NCBI RefSeq assembly: GCF_947498175.1
Contig: NZ_CANMJB010000003.1
Span: 372,001 to 436,000 of the forward strand
Direction: 5' to 3'
From: an uncultured Algimonas sp.
GTDB lineage: Bacteria; Pseudomonadota; Alphaproteobacteria; Caulobacterales; Maricaulaceae
Length of the DNA stretch: 64,000 bases
Position 1 is the stretch's first letter, and each line of letters opens with the position of its first letter. Under the pieces are notes generated by a model, which saw only the letters and a program-made list of their open reading frames with translations, ran no database searches and was not told the DNA's origin. A program made the position numbers and the translations under genes. Positions 49,122 to 57,871 of the stretch are shown one piece after another.

Positions 49122-50096
49122 ATGACTTCCGCGCCCGACACGTTGGACCTCGCACGAGGGGCGGTCGCGATCGAGCGCGACGGGCTGGACGCGCTGGTCG
49201 GTGCGCTGACGCCCGGCACGCCGCTGGGCGAGGCGGTTCTGGCGACGGTCGCGGCGATCCGCACCGCGCCGGGCCGGGTCGTCGTGTCGGGCATGGGCAA
49301 GTCCGGCCATGTCGCGCGCAAGATCGCCGCGACCTTGGCCAGCACGGGCACGCGCGCCAGCTTCGTCCATCCGGCCGAAGCCAGTCACGGCGATCTGGGC
49401 ATGATCGACCGCGACGATCTGGTGCTGGCCCTGTCCAATTCGGGCGAGACGCGCGAGCTCTCCGACATGGTCAACTATTGCGCCCGCTTCGACATCCCGC
49501 TGGTCGCGATGACCTCGGTCGCGGGCAGCACTCTGGGGCGCGCGGCCGATCATTTGCTGCTGCTGCCCAATGCGGCCGAGGCCTGCGCGGTCACGCGCGC
49601 GCCGACGACCTCGACGACGCTGATGATGGCGCTGGGCGACGCGCTGGCCGTGGCGCTGCTGCGCGGACGCGGCTTCGGGCCGGACGATTTCCGCACCTAC
49701 CATCCGGGCGGCAAGCTGGGCGCGGCGTTCCGGCGGGTCGGGGACGTGATGCGCGACGGGCCGATGCCGCTGACCGGCCCGGACACGCCGATCGACGATC
49801 TGGTCGCCCTCATCACGCAAGGCGGGGCGGGCACGGCCGGGATCGTGGAGGACGGACGCTTGGTGGGCGTGGTCACGGACGGCGATCTGCGCCGCAATTT
49901 CGGCCGCGACATGACGGACTTGCGCGCGTCCGACATCATGACGCCGGGGCCGGTGACGGTGGAGCCCGACACGCTGGCCGCCGACGCGCTCGGCCTGCTC
50001 AACCGCAAGCAGATCCAGGCACTATTCGTGGTGCGGGACGGCGCGCCGGTCGGGTTGCTGCACGTCCACGACTTCCTCGGAGAGGGGGTCGTCTAG
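49122..50096 (+). CDS. kdsD: Arabinose-5-phosphate isomerase (KdsD/KpsF)
   Basis: 324 aa. The SIS domain has VVVSGMGKSGHVARKIAATLASTGTRASFVHPAEASHGDLGM and ALSNSGETRELSDM, followed by RTYHPGGKLG. Two CBS domains close the protein. It turns ribulose-5-phosphate into arabinose-5-phosphate for Kdo, the inner core sugar of LPS. It is convergent (4-bp overlap) with the phosphatase gene, which is in one operon with kdsB, so both steps of Kdo supply are encoded together. Confidence 0.95.
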   Translation: MTSAPDTLDLARGAVAIERDGLDALVGALTPGTPLGEAVLATVAAIRTAPGRVVVSGMGKSGHVARKIAATLASTGTRASFVHPAEASHGDLGMIDRDDLVLALSNSGETRELSDMVNYCARFDIPLVAMTSVAGSTLGRAADHLLLLPNAAEACAVTRAPTTSTTLMMALGDALAVALLRGRGFGPDDFRTYHPGGKLGAAFRRVGDVMRDGPMPLTGPDTPIDDLVALITQGGAGTAGIVEDGRLVGVVTDGDLRRNFGRDMTDLRASDIMTPGPVTVEPDTLAADALGLLNRKQIQALFVVRDGAPVGLLHVHDFLGEGVV

Positions 50097-50671
50097 GGCC
50101 TGATGTTCCACTCCGTCACGCGCCAGTGATCCGGAGTCTCGTCGATGATGCCGTAAGCGCCGGTCTTGAGCTTGCGTTCCGCCCCGTCATGGCGGGCGAC
50201 GTCGAGCGCGAAGCGGGCGATGCCGTTGCTGGTCACGATCAGCGTCCGGCCGACGGATTGGGCGAGCAGATCGGCCCAGTCGGTGCGGATCGTTTCCGGA
50301 TCGACCAGCCAGTCGCGCGGCGGCACGGCGTTCTCGTCCCAGCGGGCGATGGCGTCCGCGCCGAGACGGGCGATCACGGCGGCTTCCGGCTGGCCCTCGT
50401 CCGGGCCGTAGTCGATTTCCAGCAACCGGTCGTCGAAGAGGATGTCAGGCCCGGTCATTTCCGCCGCGATGAGTTGCGCGGTCTGGCGGGTCCGCCGCAA
50501 AGGCGAGCTGACGATGCGGTCGAACGCCGTGCCGGTGAAATGCGCGGCCAGCGCGGCGGCCTGTGTCCGGCCCGAAGAGGATAGCGGCAGATCCGTGCCG
50601 CGCCCGACGCGGCGCACGGTCTCGCCCGGATCGAATGTGTTGCCGTGTCGGACGATGACGATCTGCCTCAT
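50093..50671 (-). CDS. Histidine phosphatase family protein
   Basis: 192 aa. Catalytic RHG lies in IVIVRHGNTFDPGE, with the second Arg in SSPLRRTRQTAQ, the acid region in DDRLLEIDYGPDEG and a late His position replaced by VTSNGIARFAL. In typical members a His stands near VTHG; here it is Asn, which may lower or change activity. Third gene of a ribD-like/kdsB operon, joined by ATGA overlap to kdsB. The substrate is unknown. Confidence 0.85.
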   Translation of the reverse strand: MRQIVIVRHGNTFDPGETVRRVGRGTDLPLSSSGRTQAAALAAHFTGTAFDRIVSSPLRRTRQTAQLIAAEMTGPDILFDDRLLEIDYGPDEGQPEAAVIARLGADAIARWDENAVPPRDWLVDPETIRTDWADLLAQSVGRTLIVTSNGIARFALDVARHDGAERKLKTGAYGIIDETPDHWRVTEWNIRP

Positions 50672-51444
50672 CGGCTTAGCTCCGCCAGCCTGGCTTCGGC
50701 GCGGGCCAGGTCTTCGGGCGTGTCGATCCCGGCCTGGCTCATCGGATGGGCCGCGACGCGCGCGCAGGTGATGCTCAGACCCGCTTCCAGCGCGCGCAGC
50801 TGCTCCAGCCCCTCGATCCGTTCATAGGGCGAGGGCGGCAGGGCGACAAAGTCTGCGAGCGCTGCGCGGCGATAAGCGTAGAGGCCGACATGCTGCAGCA
50901 CGGGCGACATGTCGGTTTCGGACCGGGCTTTCTTGCGGATGGCCGGAATGACCGCCTTGGAGAACCAGAGGGCGCGCCCGTCCGTTCCGACGATCGCCGT
51001 CGTGCCGGAAAACGGCGTGGTGCGCTTGGCCACGCGCAGTTCGTCCAACGCGGTCCAGGACAGCGGGACGACGGGCGTGGCGATGTCGGCGTCCGGGTCG
51101 GCGGCCAGCGCGTCGAGGCAAGCTCGGACGTAGTCCGGCGGAGTGAACGGCGCATCGCCTTGCAAATTGACGACGATGTCCGCGTCCGGCGCGAACAGGT
51201 CGGCCGCCGCCTTCGCCCGGTCCGATCCGCTCGGCAGGTCCGGGTCGGTCATGATGACGGGCAGGCCCTCGGCGTCGCAGAACTCCGCGATGCGAACGTC
51301 GTCCGTCGCCACGACATAGTCGCCGATCTGCGCGGCGACGGACGCCGTGCGCGCCAACATCGCCACCCCGCCGATCTCGGCCAGCGGCTTGCCGGGAAAG
51401 CGGGTGGAGGCGTAACGCGCAGGGATCACGATGAGGGCGGTCAT
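50668..51444 (-). CDS. kdsB: 3-deoxy-manno-octulosonate cytidylyltransferase
   Basis: 258 aa. The CMP-Kdo synthetase motif IPARYASTRFPGKPL is at the N terminus, with VVATDDVRIAEFC, SGSDRAKAA and VNLQGDAPF. It activates Kdo with CTP before transfer to lipid A. Overlaps by 4 bp with its upstream and downstream neighbours, so the three genes form one operon. Confidence 0.95.
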   Translation of the reverse strand: MTALIVIPARYASTRFPGKPLAEIGGVAMLARTASVAAQIGDYVVATDDVRIAEFCDAEGLPVIMTDPDLPSGSDRAKAAADLFAPDADIVVNLQGDAPFTPPDYVRACLDALAADPDADIATPVVPLSWTALDELRVAKRTTPFSGTTAIVGTDGRALWFSKAVIPAIRKKARSETDMSPVLQHVGLYAYRRAALADFVALPPSPYERIEGLEQLRALEAGLSITCARVAAHPMSQAGIDTPEDLARAEARLAELSR

Positions 51445-52511
51445 GAGGCGGCGTATACAGGCGCATTGAGCGCACGGAACCGGGATTCGTAGCCGGGCAG
51501 ATGCAGCACGTCCACGCCGTGATTGCGCAGGAAGGCGAGGCCGGTCTGGCGGGTGAAGGTCTCGTCTTCGGCCACGGCGTAGATGAGGCGGCGAAGGCCG
51601 GATGCGACCAGGCGTTCCGCGCAGCCGGTCGGCTTGGAGGCGCGGGTCAGGCAGGGTTCCAGCGTGCAGATGACGGTATGAGCAGAGCCGTCTAGCTTGG
51701 ATAGCAGCGCTTCCTCGGCATGGTCCGTGGGCCCGGTTTCGCGGCTATAGCCGGTCGCGAGGACAGACAGGTCCTCGCTGCAGGCCACGGCCCCGACGGC
51801 GAAGGCGGTGGCGCTGGGCGGGCATTGGGCGGACAGGTCGAACGCCCGCCCCATGAGGGGCCGGGCGCGCGACAATAGCAGATCGATATGGTGAACGGTC
51901 GTGTCGCCGAGCCGTTCGGTGCTGGCGATATGGAGCGGGGCGAGAAACGCGTCGAGATCGCCGAACAGGCGCGCGTGCCCAGCATCGCCGAATGCGCGCG
52001 GGCTGACCGCGAGGCGTAATCGGCGCGCGCGGGGCAGGGCGAGGCGGAGCATTTGCGCGCCGCCTTCGATCAATATGTCGGACAGACCGCGCGCGGTCGC
52101 GATCCCTAGAACGGCCTCGATCGGGTCGCCCATGAAATGTTCGACCGTGGCTTTCGCACGATCGGGGGGCGCGTGGGTCGGACTCGCGCTCAGCACGATC
52201 GTTTCTGCGGTCCCGGTGCGAAAGAAGGCGCGGTCATGCGGTATGTCGCCGGACCGGGTGATGACGACCTTGATTGGGTCGGGCGCGCGCCCTGCCGCGG
52301 CTCGCGCGGCAATGTGCGCCGCTCCGCGCGTGGCCAGCGAAGGATCGTCCCGGCGCAGCGTCTCCGCCCCGATCACGATCATGTCCATGCGGGCGCGCAA
52401 GGCCAGCACGGCATCGAGGTCTTCGGGCGAAGACAGCACGGCGCGCTGGGGCGACGTATCGTCGAGATAGCCGTCTGCGGAGACGGCGCAGGAGAGATGG
52501 AGCGTGGGCAC
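51441..52511 (-). CDS. RibD-like protein with reversed order: reductase then deaminase
   Basis: About 356 aa from GTG 52511. Residues 1 to about 215 are a RibD_C/DHFR-like reductase (TLHLSCAVSADGYLDD, MIVIGAETLRRDDPSL, ILIEGGAQML). The rest is a cytidine-deaminase-type zinc domain (DHAEEALLSKL; CTLEPCLTRASKPTGCAE). Normal RibD has the deaminase first. It probably carries out both early pyrimidine steps of riboflavin synthesis or a related reaction. It overlaps kdsB by 4 bp. Confidence 0.8.
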   Translation of the reverse strand: MPTLHLSCAVSADGYLDDTSPQRAVLSSPEDLDAVLALRARMDMIVIGAETLRRDDPSLATRGAAHIAARAAAGRAPDPIKVVITRSGDIPHDRAFFRTGTAETIVLSASPTHAPPDRAKATVEHFMGDPIEAVLGIATARGLSDILIEGGAQMLRLALPRARRLRLAVSPRAFGDAGHARLFGDLDAFLAPLHIASTERLGDTTVHHIDLLLSRARPLMGRAFDLSAQCPPSATAFAVGAVACSEDLSVLATGYSRETGPTDHAEEALLSKLDGSAHTVICTLEPCLTRASKPTGCAERLVASGLRRLIYAVAEDETFTRQTGLAFLRNHGVDVLHLPGYESRFRALNAPVYAAS

Positions 52512-52541
52512 GGTCGGACTAGTAGCACCTACCGACGCGTT

Positions 52542-52566
52542 GTCCCCGGCATTTATTGCCGGGGAC
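52542..52566. terminator. Perfect hairpin downstream of ald
   Basis: GTCCCCGGCA-N5-TGCCGGGGAC, 10 bp perfect, between the ald stop and the RibD-like start. No T-run on the minus strand, so termination is only likely. Confidence 0.5.
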
Positions 52567-52585
52567 GAAAATGGGAGTGGACGAT

Positions 52586-53698
52586 CTAAAGAACGCTCTT
52601 CGCCGGGACCCAGTCCAGCCTTTGCGCTTCGGCGACGGCTTCGAGGGTCAGCCGGCCCTCGCAGACGTTCAGCCCGGCAAGCAGATGCGGATCCTCGCGC
52701 ATCGCATCCTTCCAGCCCAGCCGGGCGATGCGCTTGGCATGATGGATGGTCGCGGCGTTGAGCGCGTAGGTCGAGGTGCGCGGCACGGCGCCGGGCATGT
52801 TGGCGACGCAGTAATGCACGATGCCGTCCACGACGAAGATCGGGTCGGCATGGGTGGTCGGACGGGACGTTTCGAAACAACCGCCCTGGTCGATGGCGAC
52901 GTCGACCAGCACGGCGCCCTCCTTCATCCCGCCGAGCATGTCGCGCGTGACCAGCTTGGGAGCGGCAGCGCCGGGGATCAGCACGGCGCCGATGACCATG
53001 TCGGCTTCGGCCAAGCGGGCTTCCAGCACGGCCGGGGTGGAGCGTTCGATGTTGGCGCGTACGCCGAATTCGTAGGAGAGTTTCTCCATGACCGTGTTGG
53101 AGCGTTCGAGGATGGTCACGTCGGCTTGTATCCCGACCGCCATCAGCGCGGCATTGTAGCCCACATCGCCGCCGCCGATCACCAGAACCTTGCCGCTGTT
53201 CACGCCCGGCACGCCGCCCAGCAACACGCCGCGTCCGCCGTTTTCCTTCTGCAGCGCGTTCGCGCCGGCCTGGATCGACAGCCGCCCGGCGACCTGGCTC
53301 ATCGGCTTGAGCAGAGGCAAGCCGCCCCGGTCGGATGTGACGGTTTCGTAGGCGATGGCGACCGCGCCGCTCTCGATCAGTTCGCGCGTCTGATCGGGAT
53401 CGGGGGCGAGGTGGAGATAGGTGTAGAGAATCTGGCCGGGGCGCAGCATGGCGCGCTCCACCGCCTGCGGCTCCTTGACCTTGACGATCATCTCGCAGCC
53501 TTCGAACACGCTGGCGGCATCGGGTTTGATGGCCGCCCCGGCGGCTTCGTATTCGGCGTCGTCCGATCCGATGCCGGACCCGGCCTGGGTTTCGACCCAG
53601 ACGTCGTGGCCGTCGGCGACCAGCTCGGCCACTGACTCCGGCGTCAGGCCGACGCGGTATTCGTGGTTCTTGATTTCCTTGGGGACACCGATGCGCAT
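52586..53698 (-). CDS. ald: Alanine dehydrogenase
   Basis: 370 aa, the family length. N-terminal [20 protein letters not shown], the substrate-binding [20 protein letters not shown] and the NAD site [17 protein letters not shown] identify it. It interconverts L-alanine and pyruvate with ammonia. The Lrp-type gene is divergent with a 130-bp gap, a common pair in which the regulator controls ald in response to alanine. Confidence 0.97.
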   Translation of the reverse strand: MRIGVPKEIKNHEYRVGLTPESVAELVADGHDVWVETQAGSGIGSDDAEYEAAGAAIKPDAASVFEGCEMIVKVKEPQAVERAMLRPGQILYTYLHLAPDPDQTRELIESGAVAIAYETVTSDRGGLPLLKPMSQVAGRLSIQAGANALQKENGGRGVLLGGVPGVNSGKVLVIGGGDVGYNAALMAVGIQADVTILERSNTVMEKLSYEFGVRANIERSTPAVLEARLAEADMVIGAVLIPGAAAPKLVTRDMLGGMKEGAVLVDVAIDQGGCFETSRPTTHADPIFVVDGIVHYCVANMPGAVPRTSTYALNAATIHHAKRIARLGWKDAMREDPHLLAGLNVCEGRLTLEAVAEAQRLDWVPAKSVL

Positions 53699-53755
53699 GG
53701 GGGTTCTCCGGCGAAGAGCGAATGGATTGGGCGCCTCATAGATAGCTCGTTCCTC

Positions 53756-53779
53756 GAAAAGTCACGAATTTTGCTTTTC
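53756..53779. promoter_or_regulatory. Candidate Lrp-type operator between ald and lrp-like gene
   Basis: GAAAAG-N12-CTTTTC, a perfect inverted repeat in the AT-rich middle of the divergent intergenic region, the expected place for an AldR/Lrp site. Confidence 0.4.
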
Positions 53780-53828
53780 CGCATCCGGTCTTGCGCGTTA
53801 ATGTCCGACGATATCGTTCAGCAACGGG

Positions 53829-54293
53829 ATGTTTTCGATGATCGAAGCGACGGACCGCAAGATCCTCCGGGAATTGCAGCAGGACAGCCGCCGATCCGCC
53901 GCGACCATCGGCGAGCTCGTCGGCCTGTCGGCTTCGGCCTGCCACCGCCGCATCCGATTGCTCGAGGAGCGCGGCCTGATCGAGGGCTATGGCGCGCGGT
54001 TGAACGCCGACGCGCTCGGCTACGCGATGAGCTTTTTCGTCGAAGTCACGCTGGAAGGGCAGAGCGAGACCGTGCTGGGCGATTTCGAACGGGCGGCCCT
54101 GGCCCGCGACGAGGTGCTGGAATGCCACCTGACGACCGGGCCGGCGGATTATGTGCTGCGCGTCGCGGCGCGTGACACGGAAGACTATGAGCGCATACAC
54201 CGCCGCGTCATTTCCGGCTTGCCGCACGTCATCCGCATCCAGAGCAGCTTGGTCATGAAGACGGTCAAGCGCTGGCGCGGCTATCCGGTTTGA
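53829..54293 (+). CDS. Lrp/AsnC-family regulator, probable ald activator
   Basis: 154 aa. The winged helix (EATDRKILRELQQDSRRSAATIGELVGLSASACHRRIRLLEERGLIEGY) is followed by a RAM/AsnC ligand domain (ADYVLRVAARDTEDYERI). It binds amino acids and controls the divergent ald gene by position. ATG 53829 or 53838. Confidence 0.92.
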   Translation: MFSMIEATDRKILRELQQDSRRSAATIGELVGLSASACHRRIRLLEERGLIEGYGARLNADALGYAMSFFVEVTLEGQSETVLGDFERAALARDEVLECHLTTGPADYVLRVAARDTEDYERIHRRVISGLPHVIRIQSSLVMKTVKRWRGYPV

Positions 54294-54341
54294 AATATTC
54301 CATGCCTCGACCGTAAAGACCGGGCCGGGTAGGGGCGCGGC

Positions 54342-55220
54342 ATGAGCCGATGGGTCGATTACTGGCGCGCCGTGTCCGGGCGCATCACATGGGACCGCAG
54401 CCTGCTGCGCGGCGCGTGGACCGTGCCGTGGCTGCACTGGCGCGGGCGACGCGGCCGTCCGGCCCAGCGCGGCACGATCGCCTACTGGCCGCAACCGGGC
54501 GCGCCCTGGTACACCATGCCGCTGGCCCTGTGCAGCACATCGTTGCGCGAAACGCGGGACTTGCGCGCGGCGGATGCGGTGATGATCTTCGACGACCGGA
54601 CCGAAACGACGGTCGCCCTGCCGGATACGGATGCACGCCTTCTGAACGCCCGCGCGACCGATATTTCCAAAAGCCATGTCGGCGATGTGTTCGAAACCGT
54701 GTTCGGTTATCCGGTGACGGTCGATCCGGTGCGGCATGCGGGGGTCATGGTCGAGAAATCCGAGGAGAACGGCGTGCATGACGGGCGCATCGTCCAGGGG
54801 CCGCTGACGGCACCGCGGCCCGGTTGCCTCTATCAGCGCTTGGCCGACAGCACGGTGCGCGACGGCGTGACAGAAGATCTGCGCTGTATTTGCGTCGGCG
54901 GCCGGCTCGTCCTGGTGTTCCGCAAGGAGAAGGCGGCGGCCGCGCGTTTCGGCACAGCCTATCTCGGAACCACAGTGCGCGAGGCGCAGGATTGTTTCAG
55001 TACCGAAGAGCTGTCCAAGATCGCGCGTTTCTGCGACGGGATCGGTTTGGATTTCGGCTCCGTCGATGTGGTGCGCGATTATCCTGATGCAGGGCGGCCC
55101 TACATCGTGGACGTGAACAAGACCTGCATGCCGGTCCTGTCCATGCCGGTCGGCGCGCTGGAACCGGCCTTGCGCCGGATCGGGACGGCGCTGGAAGCGC
55201 TGGTCCTGTCGCCCCGCTAG
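54342..55220 (+). CDS. ATP-grasp-like protein of unknown function
   Basis: 292 aa. The C-terminal part GIGLDFGSVDVVRD...YIVDVNKTCMP has the Asp and Asn metal-binding positions of ATP-grasp ligases, and RLVLVFRKEKAA may be the nucleotide-binding lysine strand. The N-terminal part (TIAYWPQPGAPWYTMPLALCSTSL) is not recognised. It may join an amino or carboxyl group to a sugar or peptide. The stop codon lies in the first unit of a tandem repeat. Confidence 0.5.
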   Translation: MSRWVDYWRAVSGRITWDRSLLRGAWTVPWLHWRGRRGRPAQRGTIAYWPQPGAPWYTMPLALCSTSLRETRDLRAADAVMIFDDRTETTVALPDTDARLLNARATDISKSHVGDVFETVFGYPVTVDPVRHAGVMVEKSEENGVHDGRIVQGPLTAPRPGCLYQRLADSTVRDGVTEDLRCICVGGRLVLVFRKEKAAAARFGTAYLGTTVREAQDCFSTEELSKIARFCDGIGLDFGSVDVVRDYPDAGRPYIVDVNKTCMPVLSMPVGALEPALRRIGTALEALVLSPR

Positions 55221-55272
55221 CTTTCAGGCCCTAGTCTTCCGGGCCTAGTCTTCCGGCCCTAGTTTTCCGGCC
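55217..55272. repeat. Four 14-bp tandem repeats spanning both convergent stop codons
   Basis: The units CTAGCTTTCAGGCC, CTAGTCTTCCGGGC, CTAGTCTTCCGGCC and CTAGTTTTCCGGCC lie head to tail. The palindromic CTAG gives a TAG stop on each strand. The first unit holds the stop of the plus-strand gene and the last holds the stop of the minus-strand gene. Confidence 0.85.
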
Positions 55273-57871
55273 AAGGCCGCATCGTCAGGCGATGGCCGCC
55301 CAGCTGCACGGCGTTGGCCTCATGGCAGGACAGATAGAGCAGCTGCAGCGGATCGGACCCGCTGGTGACGTAATGCATGACGTCGAACATGCGCGCCCGC
55401 CGCTGGTCGTCGGCATAGACGAGCGCATCGTCCAGGATGACGGGTGAGGGTTGTCCCTGGCGGCCCAGCATCCGGGCATAGGCAAAGCGGGTCAGGATCG
55501 CGATCTGCTCGCGTGTGCCGCCGGACAGCTGCTCCAGATCGTCCTGACGCCCGTCGCGGATCAGTCCCTGGGCCCCCAGCGTTTCGTCCAGCGAGACGTC
55601 AGCCCCGTCGATCACCATGCGCAATAGCGGCTGCAGCTCCTGCCGGACAGGGTCGGTGTAGCGTTCCTGCAGCGTTGCCTGGGACTCGCGCAGCGTGTCG
55701 CGCAACAGGCTCAGGGCGTCGGCCCTGCGGCGATGACGCTCCAAATCCTCGTGCAGGCGGGCGGCGCGGGCCTCCAATCGTGCGACTTCGGCGTCCGGAT
55801 CGCGCTGTTCGAAACTTTCGCGTCTCCGGGCCGACAGTTCGGCTTCCTCCATGCGCAGCTGCGACAGGGTTTCGGTGCGTGTCCGCGCAATGTCGCCGAG
55901 ACGCTTGATGCGCGCTTCGATCAGGGCCGGGTCGGTCGGTGCCTGCGCTTCGGCCTGCGAGAGGGCGGCTTCGGCGGTGTCGATCTGCGAGGCCAGGGTC
56001 GCCGCCTGCGCCGCCAGCGTTCCGTAAGCCGCGCCGCGCCGGTCGGACGCCGCTGTCAGGGGCGCCGCCGCGAGTGCACGTCGCCGGGCCGACAGGCGCT
56101 CGCCGGTTCTGGCCAGCTCCAGGTCGATTTCGGTCAGCTGGGACCGCGCCGCGTTGCGCTCGCCCCGGGTTTGCGACAGGCGGTCTCGCAAGGCGTCGGC
56201 GTCGATCGGGGTCTCGTCGCGCGGTTCGTCCTCGAGCTGGATCCGGAGCCGCTCAATATCGGCGTGCAATCGTTCCCGTGCGTCCAGCAAGGCGTCGCGG
56301 CCATCGGGCGCGATCAGCGTGATCTGGCGGTCGATCACGGCGATATTGTCGGACAGCGCCTTCCGGTCCCGCAGGATGCGCAGGGCCTCCTCCTGCGACT
56401 CGACGCTGTATTCGTCCTGAATGTCGGACAATGCTGTTTCGGCTTCGTCTCTCTGGCGGCGCAGCGTCTCCGCCTCCGGCGCATCGAGCCGGATCGTGCC
56501 GACACCGTCGATCGTCAAAGTGCGCGATGCATCCAGTCTGACCTGTCCGGTTCCGACGGGGTGGCCGTCCAATCGCGCCTTGTGGCCCGACTCCAAGGTC
56601 AGGAGCAGCACCGCATCCATGCCCGCCAGAGCGACATCGGCCTGTTGCACGTCGCGCGATCGCCGGTCCATTTCATCGACGACGTCACGGGTGACGGACG
56701 GCAAAACATCGCGTTCGGCGACCAGGCCGGCCCGTCGGTCCAGTTCGCCGTCCAACGCCTCCAGATTGGCGGTGATAGCTTGCAAGGCGGCGTTTCGGTC
56801 GGCCAGACGGCCGCGCGCGGCCCGGCGGGAGTCCAGCGCGGCCAAGGTGTCGCGGTCGCGCTCGTAACCAATCAGCGTTTCGTCAAGCTGATCCAGCGTG
56901 CGCGCCACACCAGCGCGGCGCTCCGCAAGACCGGCGCGTTGCACTTCGAGCGCGGCGATCTCCGCCTGTGCTTCGTCCAGGGCCTGGACGGCGCTCATAT
57001 GCGCCGCGAGCTTCTCGGCGGCGCGCTCGCGCTCGGCTTCAAGACGGGCGAGCTTTTCTCGCTTACGGTCCAGCTCGCTGCGGGCGACCTTGGCGCGGTC
57101 GAGCGCCGCTTGCGCCTCGGCCAGCTCATCCGCCTCGGCTTCGGGGTCGCCTTGGGCCCGGGTCGCGGCGATGCGCTCGCGCACGCGCGACAGGTCTAGG
57201 CTCATCCGGTGCGTGGCGGCTTTGGCGGTGCGGGCCGCCTCCAGAGCGGCTTCGGTGGCGGCCAGAGCGTCTTCGGCCAAGGCCAGCGGCCCGCCGGTCC
57301 TGACCCGGCCCGTCGGGGTCAATAATTCGCCGAGATCCGTTTCCGTCCGGTCCAAATAGGCACGAGCGCGTTCACCGCCGACTAGGGTGGACAATTCGGT
57401 TTCCAACTTCGAGGCAACCTGGCCGTCATCTTCGGCGCGCGCCATGCTGTCGCCTTGGCGGACCCAGAGCAGTCCGGAGGGACCGCGCGCGCGCGCAGGA
57501 CCCAGACCGAGCATGTCCGCGAGCTTTTCCTCGGCTTCGCGCTTGGTCGCGATCACGGCGCCCGTCTCGCGGTCGGCCAGCTGCGCGTCGCGGCTTTTGA
57601 CGAAGCTTTTCTTCAATCGGTAGGCGCGGCCCGCATGGGTGAAATCGACCTCGCCGACCGGTGTGCCGCCGTCGCGTTGCAGCCGCTTGGCATCGCCCCG
57701 CCAGCTCGTATGCGGCAGGAACAGAACGGTCTCCAGAGCTGTGAGCAGGCTCGACTTGCCGCGCTCATTATGCTCGGCCACCACGTTCAGGCCCGGCTGC
57801 AGCCCGCTCACGGCGATGCCGTCCGCTCCGAACGGGCCGACATGGCGGAAGCGGAACGCATCGAGCTTCAC
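55259..57871 (-). CDS. YhaN/Rad50-like AAA ATPase
   Basis: 870 aa. It has a split SMC-type ATPase with Walker A AEHNERGKSSLLTAL at the N terminus and the signature LEQLSGGTREQIAILTRFAYARML with Walker B PVILDDALVYADD at the C terminus. Long coiled coils lie between (about 165-700). Overlaps by ATGA with the upstream nuclease gene, as in YhaO-YhaN or SbcD-SbcC pairs that process DNA ends. No zinc hook CxxC is seen in the coiled coil, unlike Rad50. Confidence 0.88.
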   Translation of the reverse strand: MKLDAFRFRHVGPFGADGIAVSGLQPGLNVVAEHNERGKSSLLTALETVLFLPHTSWRGDAKRLQRDGGTPVGEVDFTHAGRAYRLKKSFVKSRDAQLADRETGAVIATKREAEEKLADMLGLGPARARGPSGLLWVRQGDSMARAEDDGQVASKLETELSTLVGGERARAYLDRTETDLGELLTPTGRVRTGGPLALAEDALAATEAALEAARTAKAATHRMSLDLSRVRERIAATRAQGDPEAEADELAEAQAALDRAKVARSELDRKREKLARLEAERERAAEKLAAHMSAVQALDEAQAEIAALEVQRAGLAERRAGVARTLDQLDETLIGYERDRDTLAALDSRRAARGRLADRNAALQAITANLEALDGELDRRAGLVAERDVLPSVTRDVVDEMDRRSRDVQQADVALAGMDAVLLLTLESGHKARLDGHPVGTGQVRLDASRTLTIDGVGTIRLDAPEAETLRRQRDEAETALSDIQDEYSVESQEEALRILRDRKALSDNIAVIDRQITLIAPDGRDALLDARERLHADIERLRIQLEDEPRDETPIDADALRDRLSQTRGERNAARSQLTEIDLELARTGERLSARRRALAAAPLTAASDRRGAAYGTLAAQAATLASQIDTAEAALSQAEAQAPTDPALIEARIKRLGDIARTRTETLSQLRMEEAELSARRRESFEQRDPDAEVARLEARAARLHEDLERHRRRADALSLLRDTLRESQATLQERYTDPVRQELQPLLRMVIDGADVSLDETLGAQGLIRDGRQDDLEQLSGGTREQIAILTRFAYARMLGRQGQPSPVILDDALVYADDQRRARMFDVMHYVTSGSDPLQLLYLSCHEANAVQLGGHRLTMRPWPEN

